DNA of 64,000 nt from Caenorhabditis elegans (GCF_000002985.6 NC_003284.9:10416001-10480000); one strand, 5' to 3'. Positions 31,351 through 44,709 are shown, counted from the stretch's first letter. Numbers and translations are program-made. The notes: generated by a model from the letters alone, not told the origin.

Positions 31351-31722
31351 ATGGATATGGAACGCGAGTCTAACGCAATTGTTGAAGCAATTATGAATCA
31401 CTTCGACGTACAAGAAAAAGTGGTTCGTGAGCTCAAAAAACGAATTGCAGTTCATGAAGAGATATATGCAAACAAAGATAAGTACATTGACAATCTCTTT
31501 GAGTTCTATGGAACTGCAATGGCCGAGATGAACAATCAACTTCTACAAAGTGAGTTTGATCATATTCACAGTGCAATCAACTGTTCATCTAATTTTCTGT
31601 CAGAAAACGAGGAGAATCGTCTCTTGAAGGAGAAATTGGGTTTCATGGATAAGGAAATTGCAAAAATGTATGAACACGTGTTTGGAGGAGCTGAACCACA
31701 ACCGAAAGAAAACAAAATTTGA
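31351..31722 (+). CDS. Small coiled-coil protein, tandem member 3
   Basis: The ATG sits 2 nt after a TATTTTCAG acceptor. The frame is open throughout, but a canonical 54-nt intron (31550-31603, GTGAGT to TTCTGTCAG) divides it in frame. Removing it joins LLQ to KNEENRLLKEKLG and makes one continuous helix, so the 105-residue spliced form (exons 31351-31549 and 31604-31722) is preferred over the 123-residue read-through. Exon 1 ends in phase 1 after 66 codons, like members 1 and 2. The protein is charged and helical (VQEKVVRELKKRIAVHEEIY) with no membrane segment or known domain. AATAAA follows at 31887-31892. Function unknown. Confidence 0.82.
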   Translation: MDMERESNAIVEAIMNHFDVQEKVVRELKKRIAVHEEIYANKDKYIDNLFEFYGTAMAEMNNQLLQSEFDHIHSAINCSSNFLSENEENRLLKEKLGFMDKEIAKMYEHVFGGAEPQPKENKI

Positions 31723-31886
31723 CTTTGTTTTTAAATTGAAGATTATTTAACCTCATACTTCATTAAGCGCATTCCTATATCGACTTTCAGCTATTAATTT
31801 TTCGTTATGTCATAAATACTATTACAACCACTGTTTTTATTATTTAATAAGAGTTTTTTGTGTGAAATTTGCTGAATGTAGAATCC

Positions 31887-31892
31887 AATAAA
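31887..31892 (+). terminator. Poly(A) signal of the third coiled-coil gene
   Basis: AATAAA lies 165 bp after the stop codon; a second variant (GAATAAAT) follows a few bases later. Confidence 0.6.
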
Positions 31893-34800
31893 CTAGAATA
31901 AATCATATTTTCTGATATAGAAAAAATGAAGCTTGTAACATCAGTTTTCAATTACAATCAAAATTTAAATTTGTGCACGTGTAGATACATTTTATTACTT
32001 TTATCCATCGGATATTCGGTCGGAAGTTTACATTCTCCTGGGTTGCAAACCAGGAAAAAAATAAGTGTTAATTTTACTATTAGTTGTTTCTCTAAATAAC
32101 ACATTTGACAAAGTTGTAGCTTTTGAGCAATTAGTTGAGCAATTATTAGAAATCATCCATATGATGCTAAAATTAAAAAAAGAAACGAAACGATCAAAAA
32201 CCAAAACACAAAAATGGAAAAGTATTCTTTAAGAATTGTGAATATGAATCGTAACTTGGAATTTTTTCGCTAATTCACAGAAAAAAATAAAGTTACAACT
32301 GAACAGTGAGATGAACCCCCATGGAAGTAAAACCTCCACTAATTTTTCAATATTTTTTTTCGGAGATATGACTCCCCCCGTTGAATACACATCCCAGTTA
32401 CCTAGTTTTGCACAAAGTTTTCAATAATGTTTTTATTTGGTTATTTTGTTTTTAAGTGTTACTTCTTGAAGTTTTTTTTTGGACCACAGATTATAAAAGA
32501 TCCTTTCGTTTTTTTTGTTGTTTCAAAACGTGCCAACTGCGTTTTGATTTTTAACAAAGATATCATGTATCATAGCCTGAGACAAAAGATGAGGTGTGAG
32601 CAGAAGACACAACTAAACTCTTTTTCAAAGTTCACTCGTCGTTGATTGATTGTCGCTAATAGATCAGAAGTGAGCAGTGTTTTGCAGTGGTTTTGAAAAA
32701 CGAAATAAATTTTTCAAAGAAGAGAGAGGGATAACATTACTCCTTTCAATTTATGTGTAATTATAAGAAAGCATTGAATCACGTAAATTCAATTCATTTT
32801 TTCTGCAGAATTAAAAACCTTTTTCACATTTCTTTGTGTTTTGTTAGTGATAAATGTGTGGTCAATACTTCAGTAGTGTTTAGCAAATAATTTTTTTCAA
32901 AAATCAAGCTCAGAGCTCTGTGAGCATTGGATATTGAAAACGAACATGTGCAAAAACGAATCAAGGATCTTTTTAACGAGTAGTTTGTCACTACTTGAAA
33001 CACTTCGGTGAGAAATTCAAAAGTTTGTTATTTGATAAGTTCAGCTCAGTGTTTTGGTTTAACTTAAATTTTAAAAATGAATTGATTATAAGTGTTCAAT
33101 TTTAAAGATTTTATTTTTCAAAATTCTACAAAATCAAGAATACGACACAATTAACTAATTGAGATACGTAGTTGGGTTCAAATTTTTGAACTATAGTTCA
33201 ACTATTTTTAGTTCTAAGGTATTCTCTCTATTAATGTTGCAGTCGAACTTTTATTCAATGACAATTTTGGAAGAAACAGAAACCATGTGATTCATCTTCA
33301 CAGGTCGAAAAATCCAAAACTGACACTATTGCCACCCATCAATGTTTCTGAGTCTAAAAGTTTAAAGCCACTGAACAATCATCATCTTTCTTGAAGATCA
33401 TGAATCAAATACACTATATCTCCCACTCATAGACTCCTGGGAATTGTGCTCTTCAGTGTTATCTTTGAACGCGATGATTCCAAAAAAGAAATGACTTGAC
33501 CTGATCGTCCCGATATAGTTGTTTCTATTTTCTCGTTGTCTTTTTGCACACACGTCGTTAAACTGATCTGAGTATCCTCGTAGGTAAAGTTTCAAGTTTC
33601 TTTTTTTTGTGTTCTTAGTTCTTCTTTTATTATCACTTACAGCTTACCTTCACATATAATAAAAACGCTTTTTTTGTTGATATTTTAAGGTATTATTTTT
33701 GCCAAAATTTCCGAAAAAGAACCTTCCTGGACCATATGTTTGAAACAAACAGCAAAAGATGTATCCAAGTATCGGAGTCTCCTTGACAGCAATTTCACAC
33801 ATTTTCTGTCACTCTTCTCATTTTTCTTTCGTTTTTTCGCGTCTTGTGGGTATATCTTTGTGTGCGTTCAGTCTTCCCGAAATCCCATGAATAAGGTATT
33901 ATAGGCTGAACTCGAGTGGCTTGCCGCAGTAAAAAATAGAGTAAATGACTTTATAGAATAATAGGGTGACAACAGGATCAACAGGTCACAGACGTTTCAG
34001 ATAGGTCTGCGGTAAGAGAACGTTTCGGCTTTCTGATCTATTTCTGCAATAAATTCTGAAAACATCATTTATCAGAAAAACTATTGAACACTTATGTATG
34101 TATAAGTACACATGTAAGAATTTCATCACAGAAAATTTTAAATATGTACATTTCCAGAACTTTCCCTTCAATCTGTGTATAACAACAAGGTCTTGTTAAA
34201 TGAAAATATTTTTTGGATCAAAAATTGAAAAATGAATCTTTTGTTTTCTTCCACTGGTATACGATTTCAGCTGCTCCGATTTTTCCCTTTTTGACATTTG
34301 TTTTGAATAAAACAACCCGTAAATCTAAAAGACAAGCACCCCATTAAAAATTATAAGGCCGGTTATATTATTGATCATTAAAAATTTTATTCTTCAAAGG
34401 TTTTGAGTGGTTATCAAATTTTAACAACTCTAAATTTGAATAGCTGGTTAAGAATACAAAAAGATTAAAAACTTAAATTTAGGTGTTTCATTACCATATT
34501 TCTATTTTAAATTTTATGTTTTTTCTAAGACAAAATGATCAAAAACCTAGCAAAATTATATGTTATGTGCATTCCATTTCTCATTTCTTTTTATTCAAAC
34601 AACAGGAAGTATTTCAAATTTTAAATTTATCCCTACCATTTCTGCAGTGTCTTGAAAATATATATCGAAAGTCCAATTTCGGACATAATAGAACAAGGAG
34701 CTTCCGTCGTAGGGCTCCATCTTCACACTCTTTCTGTCCCGCCGCATTCTCTTTTTTTGTTCGTCTCCAATAGTGCGTGTTTGATGATCCATCTCCTGTT

Positions 34801-37800
34801 TCCCATTTTATTTTCTCTGGTTTCGGCAGAAATGCTCCTGTCGTGTCATTCTCCTTATCTCACTCTTTCTTCACACCTAGAAATTTAGGAAGGTGGCACT
34901 CAAGCTCAAGTAACAAATTACCAGCTTCCGTTTCATCTTGAAGCAGTATTCTGACAAGTTGTGTTATATGAACAATAAAGAAAATATGTTCATATGATCG
35001 AGCACGACAAAGTTGAAACATCATTTCACAATATTATATTTTTAGAAGAATGACAAATTATATGTGGTTTGCAATTGGATTCTGTGATATCATCACCAAA
35101 AATGCAACCCATTTCTCAAATTTATCACTTTAAATGGTAAGCAAATTATGAGTTTTCACATTCGAAGTACGTACAATTGAATTTAAAAGTTGTCACTAGC
35201 GATTGTGACTCACCATCAGACAACTTTCCAAAAAACTTTTTTTTTATAAAGATACTAAATCAAAGTTTGGATTTAAATTTTTTTAGCCGCCTGTAAACTG
35301 AAAACACACTGACACATTTATTACAAGTTAATACGGTTCCCACAGAAAACATAGGTTCTGTTGCAAAATTAGCTCCCACTTCTCAGAAACTTTTTGCTTG
35401 TGGTTACCGTATTTTCTTTTCTCTTTCTTTCTTTAAGGAATTTTGGTTCTAAGGCATACTTTCAGTTGAAAAAATATTGACATACGTTTGATCTTGCGCA
35501 AGTTGACATTTTTCTACTTTTCATTATATCTCACTTTTGAACATTAATCCACTAGGCATGCAGCAAGTTCCCGCTCAATTAGTTATCCAATTTTTGTTCG
35601 TCAATTCAGTTAGTTTCCATGTGAGTAATTTTATATAAGAAAAAACTCCCGCTGTTTATTTCCTTCTAAGAAGGGACAAATTGGGTGCATGAAAAAACGA
35701 AAAAGTTGCGAATGAAAGAGTAAACAACATTCACACAAAATGGTCCGATGGGCGTAAAAACTATGCTACTCTAAAATGTTTGCTCCATCTTCATCTTGTC
35801 CTGTCCTTTCCTGCCCTTTCCTCCTGTCATTCAAGATGCAACTAGTTATTCATCGTGACATTTTACATTTCCTTATTCCCGTTCTTTTCTCTTCAAACTC
35901 GTTTATTGTATTCATTTCGCTCACTTTGTTTTTACCTATCAACTAATTATTATTGAAATTTTGATCATATGTTTTGATTTTCTCTCAACCAACGCAAAGG
36001 ACTAGTTTTCTTTTTTCAAATAACTCCAGTCTCCAAGAAAACATCTCCTCAGCATTCGGCTACCATATAATTTGTTCTGTATCGTAGGGATAATGTATAA
36101 ACGCAGTTTCTTTTTGGGGAACCTTTCCGAACTGCGCGGTTGACTTATAATTCTTCATCTTTGCTGGACGGACCACATTTCCGATGCATCGCTTTCCACT
36201 TTTTTGTCTCATTTCATTTCTAAGCTCTCATTTTACTTCTGTTTCATTTCCTCTTTAAAAAGTGCCATAATCTGGGTGATTTAGATAAGTTCTCTTGGTC
36301 TTTATGTATCTAAGCACTGAAAGAAAGTTTTTGAACGACTTTTTAAATTCACCTATCGAACAAAGCTGATTTTTTAAAACAATGCCCCACATTTCTCAAA
36401 ACTACACAAGAATAGGCAAAGATTTATCAGTAACCAATTTCTTCATATAAGAAAATTGTTATGAATTTCTTCATGCAGCTTTTTCTTCTTACAAAATGTA
36501 GACAAGTTAAAAAAAAACAATACAGCCGGCATTAATTGAGCTTTTCATTTTGATTCGTTCTGGTCAAAACTGTTCCTACTTATATAATCATTTTCAATTC
36601 AATATATGTACACTTTTATGACAATATTGAAGCAGCACGGTAGAAATTATCTAAGGCTACTGTGCAAAAACTTTTTACAAATGAGTGATCCGAAGCATTG
36701 TTTGAAATGTTGAGGTTTCCTTTTCTAAAATTACCATTTACACCCCATGTACTACAAAACTTAATCTTCAAAAAGTGATACAAGCTGAATTTAAAAGTTA
36801 GAATTCAAAAATCTGGGATTTTTGGTTTAAACCGTTTGTTTTTGTGTTTTGCTTGTTTTTTCACTAATTTTTTATTCACTCTTGTTCTCGAAAACTGATT
36901 TTATTATGTTTTGAAGTTGTGGCATCATTTTAAATGCACATAATTAGTTGTCTCTAGACTTCATGAGAGATAGTCAAAATTTGGCTAAATTCCAGCTTTT
37001 CATTTTTCCGCCCACTTGTCCTGTTTACCCCAATTTGTAATGTTTTACTATTCAGACGTATTCCGATACTTGTAGTCTTCCTGTAATTTTGCAAAATATT
37101 GCTATTCCTTTTTGCTCTGAATACTTATTGCCAGACATGTTAAACATTTTTTTGAAGACCACTACTATGACCACTCTTTTGGACACTTTCATGAAAATCT
37201 TGGAAAATCAAATTTCCCAAATTTGACATAATCGAGTTTGCCGTTTTTTTGCATCTTTACTTTTTGATTTCCTTATAAACCGACTTCGGCGTTTTTTGTC
37301 GAGAAAATGGTTTTATAAATGTTTGTTACCAACAGAAAGTATTTCAGCTTTTAACAATATCCGTGTTACATTTTTTGTTCAAAACCATTCATTAAAAAAT
37401 TAAATTTTCAAACCAACCAATCTTTCGCTAAAAGTATTTGATCGAAAATTAGACTTGCAGTACTTTTTTAAAATAAATTCTATTTGAATTGCGCTAAAAA
37501 TTGGCGATAGAAAAAAACTTTAGCTTTTGACTAATTAAAGACAGTACTTATAAAAAATCGAATATTCGTGAAACGTTTATGATGTAAGAATAGTATCTTA
37601 TTATTCAATCATTTGGTCCATTACTCATAAAAAATCTAAAAACAAAGAATAACAAAACTCACTTGTGTTCACCTTCCATGCTCAAGGAATAATAATTTTT
37701 CAGGCGTACTCTATATTCTTTCTATATTTGTTTTTTCTCAAGTTTTTTAGTAGTCTCAAATCCTCTTACTTAGAATAAAACTTATTCTATATTTTATGAA

Positions 37801-38267
37801 CTTGAAAAGAAATGTAAATCTCTCCAAGGAATGGGAAAAGAACTAGAGTGTCTTAGATCTTCAAAAATTGAGAAAAAATGTTTCGAAAGTGTGTTCTTTG
37901 AGCTGCGCACTATTTCCTTTCTGATACAAATTGGTGCCTAAATCTAGTGGTCCGGTTTGGTTAGAGTTTTTGTTTTTCCTTTTCTAGAAAAAAGGAAAGA
38001 TTCGATTGCCAATTGCAATAAAAACCTCTCTCGAACTTCAACACTAAAAGAAAAGTGTCTATGCACGTTCGAGAGTTAGAAAAAAAGGAGAAGAACCCTC
38101 GTAATGAAATTGTGCGGTTTTCAAAGAATAATTGATGGTATTTACTTCCATTTCAGCAAACTCATTCAGAACAGCCCGTTGTTTTGTTTATGATTATAAC
38201 CTTTGTGCTTCACTTTTTGTTCTCGTTCGCAGTATTTTGTTTAGCGATATTCATGAAAATTTTGCAG
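31893..38267. other. Upstream region of the ligand-gated channel gene
   Basis: These 6.4 kb are AT-rich with pyrimidine-rich blocks (34690-34870, 35780-36250) and no supported gene. A diverged copy of the 5318-5392 repeat arm occurs near 33215. A minus-strand frame at 33398-33595 is open but overlaps a second equally open frame and has no start or splice logic. Promoter elements of the channel gene are expected in the right-hand part, but none can be named. Confidence 0.5.
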
Positions 38268-38308
38268 GATTTTTGAACAACGAATTTTTTCACAATATAG
38301 AATAGAGG

Positions 38309-41300
38309 ATGAAAAAGTACTGGTCAACTCTACATTTGTTCCAAGTGTTATGCATTTTGTAAGTTCAAATTTTGAAATTTCATTGAGTGCCGCTTAAGAA
38401 AGATAATATAATAATTTTTTTATTTTTCAAAACGTCTCACTATTAGGACACAATTGTTATATTTATGGAACTTTCTTTTTTTTTCAAATGGACTTTAGTG
38501 TAGAAAAGTTTAAAAACTACTAAAAATTGTAAAGCAAATCAATTACTTTCAGTATTTTCATCCGAACATCCTCACCTTTAACGCAACCAAATATTTATAA
38601 CCTCTTACAACAATCAAATACTCGGCCACCAACAGCAAATGCATCAGTACCACTCGGTGTCAAACTTGGAATGTATTTGGAGAGTCTCGGAAACTTTCGC
38701 TCATCAGAAATGGTACGTTGGCCTCATTCATCATATAACTCATGTCATCATGTTTCAGTCGTTTGACGTTGATTTATATGTTTACATGTCTTGGCAGGAC
38801 CCTCGTCTAGCGCATAATTTTTCCGACTATGTGCTCATCAATAATGATGAAATTCGGAAACAAATTTGGTAAGTGTAGTGAATATTTAAAATGAATCAGG
38901 AAATCAAACATTGAAGTTTATTTTTAAGGCTTCCTGATTTGTACTTTGCGAATGCAAGGCAAGCAAGCTTTCAAGAGGTTACTGTTCCCAATTTTAATCT
39001 GTTTGTTGCACCAGATGGTACTGTCGCATACTCCTGTAGATGTACACTTACGGTGGCTTGTAGTTTGAACCTAAGGTAAAAAAAAAGTAAATAAACTGAA
39101 TGTTAATTTCGCAATTTTAGATACTACCCAATGGATCAACAGCTTTGTTCGATCCGTGTTTTAAGTTGTAAGCATTCGGCTAAATATGGATATTTAAAAT
39201 ATTTGAAATTTAAGATGCCTACATAGCCAAACAAGTTAATGTAACTTGGTTTGACAAGAATCCGGTTCGGTTCAACGAGGAAATTGGGTTACCCGAGTTT
39301 CAAATTGAGCATGTTTCGAACGCATACTGTAATGGATCGTATCAATATGCACTAACTGAAAACTCATACAAATCTGGTGAGTGACAATTTCAACAAAATT
39401 AAACACATTATTAAATTGAGTTTTTTTTTATCTGTGAATTCAAGATGACAGATATCCAGTCACATAAGGTTGTTATCAAATTTTTATATTGGTATGTAGC
39501 AAGGGTGGGCGGCTAATCGTTTTTTTTTCGGTTAACGGCTAATTCGGCATAAGCTGACTTTTAAAAATTTCGGCTGACGGCTAATTCGGCTATTAGCCAC
39601 CCACCCCTGGTATGTAACCAACATTTGTTTTTTTCCAATGTGATGAAAAAACAGAATGTGTTTAAATTAAAAGAAATGGCTTTACAATATGTAAATAGTA
39701 TTAAGTTATTTTTGAAACTCATAATGATTTGTTTACAAATTAAAAGGGAACTTTACAATCTTTTGATGCGTGCGCAAAAATTGAGTAATCTATATTCATG
39801 AATACAGGAGCAATGGAGACATTGATTTTTTTGAATGAACTTACACTACATATAAAAATGCATTAATGGCGTAAAATAAATAAAAAACAACTGCCAAACT
39901 AATTTAAGAGTTATTATGAATTATGAATATTAGAAATTAACGTTTTAAAAATAAGCAAAAATATCGCGAAAACAATTCCTCTCGGGCGGAGTGTCAACAC
40001 TATCTATGGATATGGGTCTCGCAACAGAAATGAGTGCAAATGCAATGTTTACTTAGACGCTGTTTGAATTAACAATACTGAATTTTGAAACTTCTGTTTG
40101 AATGCAATACAAATAGATTTTCCATGCAGGACAAAAATAATATGTATATGGTACAAGATCGAAAAATCTATGCCTTTTTTATTTATAAATAATGCAAACT
40201 GAAATTGATAATAAATTTTATACTTCCAGATGACTTCAGTTGTTTGAGCGGAAACTTGTTCTTGTCTAGATCGATTGGCTACAATTTAGTTCAATCTTAT
40301 ATTCCAACCGGACTAATTGTAATGATCTCATGGGTTTCATTTTGGATTGACAGAAGAGGTAGATCTAGAAAATCTGTGAAACACTTTTAAACTTTTTCAG
40401 CGGTTCCTGCTCGCGTCACATTAAGTTTCACCACACTGGTCTCTCTTACCACTCTGGTAAGTTTTTGAGTTACTTGGGTTGACGTTCAGCCGATGCGTCT
40501 TCTCTGCAAGAATGACATATCACTTTTTTAGGGAAACGGACTTCGATTTGGACTTCCACAAGTGAGCTATGCAAAAGCCATCGACTTGTGGTACGGAGGT
40601 ATCAAAGAACAAATCCACCCATTTGGGAATACACATTATTCAACTTCTTTCAGCGTGTATGTTCTTCGTCTTTTGTGCACTTTTGGAATTTGCAACTATA
40701 AATAGCTACATGCGAAAGTCGGAAAAATTTGATAGTATGGCAAAGAAAATGCAAAGTGTGGTACTCACTGGAAGAAGTAAGATATGGCAATAGACTGCAA
40801 ATCCAAAAATTTCAGATTGCATGGTTATATTCACTGATCGTAGTATCTCTATTTTTCAGTTCCCCCATCTTACAATCCATTTACTCTAATTTACAGACTT
40901 TTGCACGACGCACGATCCAAATAGTTTCTTGCACTCATTTTTTTGTTTCCACTTCTATTTCTATCACATGGAAGATTGAAGTATGCACCGATACCGTTTA
41001 ATTTTGCATCTCTCAATCCGTACAATTAATGTACTAAGTTAGGTCAAATCTGAAATTCCAGCAAGGGACTATTTGGTTCGCGGCATCAAAGAGAGCATGC
41101 GGATTGCAGGAGGAGCAGCCGGAAACGTTGTGGACGCACTCAACGACGATTGGTGTACCTACTCCACAGAGAACGGACGTAAGAGCTTCTCCGCAATGGT
41201 CGGAGACATTTTTGAAAGAGCCGGCAATGCGATTTCTCCCCGTAGAAACAGATACAGAGGTGTAGATCAGTGTGGACATTTCCTTTTAATCACACTAAAA

Positions 41301-44300
41301 TCCGTGTTTTGGTTTTGATTTGGTTTGCCTGGAGACGTCTAGAAAACATGTTAAATTCCGTTAGAGTAAACATAGTCAATTTGGAAAAACAGAAATAGTG
41401 GAAGTTAGATTTTATTTCTTGAGGAATAAACAATTAATGTATAAGAAGCAATTCTAAACATACACGTAAACCTTTATTTTGTTCTTTTGCAACCCAGCAC
41501 AATTGTTTCATATAGGAAACTCAAAGTACCAAGTACCCAAAAGTTTACTTGACTCCTTCCCAACCCCCTCACGTTCTCCATATCCATCAGTGAAACTATC
41601 GTTTATCTATCTGTAACTGTGTTGTTACTTTTCGTTCAACATCATCTATCCGGATGCAGTTTCCAAACGCTCCCCAAACACACTATTTAGTTGTTCGTAA
41701 CCTCGGTTTACCTGAATACCATCCACTGTCATCAATATTAGCAAAACTATCACTCTAGTTTTCTAATCCCTTTTATTAGCGTACTGGATTTTTGGAATTA
41801 TTTATTTAAAAAAATAATCTCATCATTCACTAATATTCTAACAAGGGAGAGTTCTTGCTAATTGGTATTTCGAACTAATACTTGTTTGAGAGGAGAATTT
41901 GCCCAGACACTAATGGATCTAACTGCTGATTTAATGATTTTCAGGACTCAAAACGGAAAAAAGTCCGCGAGGATATGGGAAGCCAGACACTGTTCAGGAT
42001 ATTTTGAGTGAAAGAATAAAATTTATAGACAACGAATTCGACTTTGATACTAAAGAGGATGATGGTGAGTAATAGAAGATTAAATTTCAAAATTCGACAT
42101 TCACAAAATGTATAGAAATTCCAGGAAATATGGCTATGTCAATCTACGACAATGTATCCTGTCGGAAAGATGAAGCAGATTCCAGTTCAGGTAACAATAA
42201 AAAGTTATCATATTGGATAAAATATAATTTTGTCTTGTTTAGAAGAAACCAAGTTTAGCACAAAACCGAAAAGAAATGGAACCAATGGAACAAGGAAGTA
42301 TATTGATAAGAGTTTAAATCAGTCAGGACAAAATGACAGTTTGATTGTAGCAACATACTTTCAGGTAAAAATGTTAGCTTCTATTAAACGGATGTTTACA
42401 ATTAAACGGATGTTTATTTTAAATACAGATATTAATTTTTAGTCTTTCTTCTGGTAATTGCAGAAGAGTTTTAATACGAAAGTCAAATTTCACCTGACAT
42501 ATTTTTAACAATTATTTCGAAACTGTAGCCAGACTTTTAGGCTTTGAAATGCAATGTTTTTTCAAGCTTTCACAAAAAACATGAAGATGTTTACTTTTTC
42601 TAAAGTTCACTAATATGAGTGTTTACAAAGGATATCACAGATTGATACTGTAGTTGGCATACAACTTTTGAGAAATATAATGCTAGCTGTCATGTACACG
42701 GTATAATTGTATTTTTCCATAAAATCATACATCTACCTTCCATTATACTTCAACATCCTCTTAAGAAATAAAATGCCCATGCTCCCAGTTTTAATGCAAT
42801 AATTTTCTCGAATTAACAAGGCTCCTTCCTCTTTCTAATCCATTTGACATTTTCAATTTATCAAACAATTGTTGAACACACATCCATACACAAACAAATC
42901 TTGAGTTGTTTATCAGCCATGTTTCTGGCTGTATGTCAAAAATCTATGATTGCGTAACAAGTATTAGTTTGTACATTTCAACAATGACAATTTCTCAACA
43001 AATCCTATCAAATCCGATAAATGGTGATACTTAAAAGTAAACAATGATGATGCAGGCGGGAAGTGACTATAAGAGACTGCTTGATCCTAACGACATTTAG
43101 GTTTATATAAGAATCAAAAATGATAATGAAGAAATTAAAATTCGTAGTTTTTATGAGAGGATTCTTTCTGTGACACATTATTATGTGCTCAATGAGCATT
43201 TCTATCAATGAGATCACATGTCTTAAGTGTTAATAATATGAAGGTAGTCGTTTTTAATAAGGTAACTGTACATATTCAAACAAAAAAACAAAAACAAAAC
43301 CAAGTTACAGCCTGAAAATTGTATACGAGTCAGGATTTTGCCGAGTTACTGTTAGTGAGAAAAATTTCACTAAATTGAGTTTTGTTCAACTTTTTCTAAT
43401 AAAATACAAAAGTGAATTGTGACGAAAAAAGTTGATACAACAGTAGTGAAACATTTTCTGTGAAAGTGATTGATGACAATACTTTTCTTGGAAATTTTTA
43501 TCATTGACAAATATACAATTTGGCTCGCACATTAATGTGAACGCATTGTTTCATAATTTTGAGTTCCTTTTATTTCCTATACATTTTCTTCACTACATCC
43601 ACAAAATATTTCCATTTATAGCATAACAGCCCATGTTTTGAACATGTTGAACGTCATCGGTCAAAAGAATTAGTCAACACAGAGAAAGTAGCTTGTTTGT
43701 TGTGTGAAAATCCCGAAAAATAATTCAAAATCTTGTAAAAACAACAATAATCATGATTTGTATACAAAATCTCTTCTGGTTTGTGCTTCAATTTTAAGAC
43801 GATTTTATAAAGAAGTACTAATGATTACTTCTGCTTTTAAAATTTGATTTTTGATGAAAAATAGTTGGTTGAGCAAGTTAAAAAAAAACAGTTTATCTTA
43901 TAGAGAGACTGAGGTTCTGTCATGCTTTCAAGTGAAAGTCTATCGATTGTTCTTTTATTCACAACAAATTGAACAGAGTTCCTGGAGCCTGAATTCAATT
44001 CAGTGAAAAACATTGTTTTCATTCTAAAAGATTATATATATTGGAAAATCATCTCAAGTTCACATGAATCAAAAATCAACATTAATTAACTTTAATTCCT
44101 CCTTATGAGACCATTGATGAGACCAATTTCAAGTGCGAATTATAATAAACATACCTTTTGCTAGAAAGACATGTCAAATCTTATCAATCAAAAACTTTCA
44201 CAGATCTCCGCCAACCATTCACGACATGCGCTCAAGATCGACAAATCATGTAGATATTTGTTCCCAGCCGCTTTTCTACTTTGGAATGTTTTCTACTGGT

Positions 44301-44341
44301 GGTACTATTTAGTATATACAAAAACTCCAATTGATAAATAG
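38309..44341 (+). CDS. Cys-loop ligand-gated ion channel subunit, anion-selective type
   Basis: Fifteen exons: 38309-38358, 38553-38712, 38759-38868, 38929-39075, 39121-39167, 39215-39376, 40230-40358, 40401-40456, 40532-40598, 40654-40776, 41062-41259, 41945-42064, 42125-42190, 42243-42364, 44204-44341; 564 aa. A 41-nt leader follows a TTTTGCAG acceptor. N-terminal signal peptide (MKKYWSTLHLFQVLCIFIF). Ligand-binding domain with MSWQDPRL, the Cys-loop C151-C165 around YYPMDQQ and a second Cys pair (AYCNGSY, FSCLSG) as in glutamate- and glycine-type receptors. M1 about 243-265; M2 begins at PARVTL, and Pro-Ala-Arg indicates chloride selectivity; M3 follows SYAKAIDLWYG. A long M3-M4 loop of about 200 residues, then M4 (FPAAFLLWNVFYWWYYLVY) alone in the last exon after a 1.84-kb intron. 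Ligand unknown (glutamate, GABA, acetylcholine or amine). Exon 13 might start at 42116 instead. It is one of the lgc genes; I cannot say which. Confidence 0.94.
39490..39616. mobile_element. MITE-like insertion in the channel gene intron, 9-bp target duplication
   Basis: Within intron 39377-40229, GGGTGGGCGGCTAAT (39503-39517) and ATTAGCCACCCACCC (39592-39606) are inverted repeats with one mismatch. They enclose tandem CGGCTAATTCGGC and CGGTTAACGGC words. The element (39499-39607) is flanked on both sides by TGGTATGTA (39490-39498 and 39608-39616), a target-site duplication of 8-9 bp as made by hAT-type transposases. It is too short to encode protein and so non-autonomous. Confidence 0.75.
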
Positions 44342-44477
44342 TCTTGATCATTTTCACAGCTCAATAATTATTTAAATTGTACTCCTCTCACAACAAAACT
44401 CTTTCAAAATCAACAATTTGTGATCTCAATCCTCCTTTGTCTCACTGTATTTGTGCCGATGTATTTTTCAACTTTAT

Positions 44478-44491
44478 AATAAATGTTTATT
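44478..44491. terminator. Abutting poly(A) signals of two convergent genes
   Basis: AATAAA (44478-44483, +) and TTTATT (44486-44491, AATAAA on -) are separated by 2 bp. The first lies 137 bp after the channel stop, the second about 220 bp after the GPCR stop. The two mature 3' ends would overlap slightly. Confidence 0.6.
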
Positions 44492-44709
44492 ATTTTTCTC
44501 AACAAATTGAATTAAAAATACGACACATAATTTAAATTTAGGCAGAACATAAAGAATGCATTGATATTTAAATACAAAACGAAGATAAGATCAGAACCCA
44601 TGGATTGCTCATTTGTATAGTTGCAGGAATGAAAAACATAATAAAGCACGGAAAAACCAGAATAACAATATGCACAATAAAAATAGAATAAATATATAAA
44701 AACTGATCC

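Noticed and set aside
38193-38276. ATG followed by a hydrophobic, signal-like peptide just upstream of the channel gene
   Set aside because: The frame stops within 29 codons and cannot be spliced in frame to the next exon. The ATG at 38309 gives a good signal peptide and joins exon 2 in the correct phase.
40800-41001. Hydrophobic open frame considered as the channel M4 helix
   Set aside because: It is out of phase with exon 10. The true M4 exon was found at 44204-44341 with the FP...WN...YWWYYL pattern.
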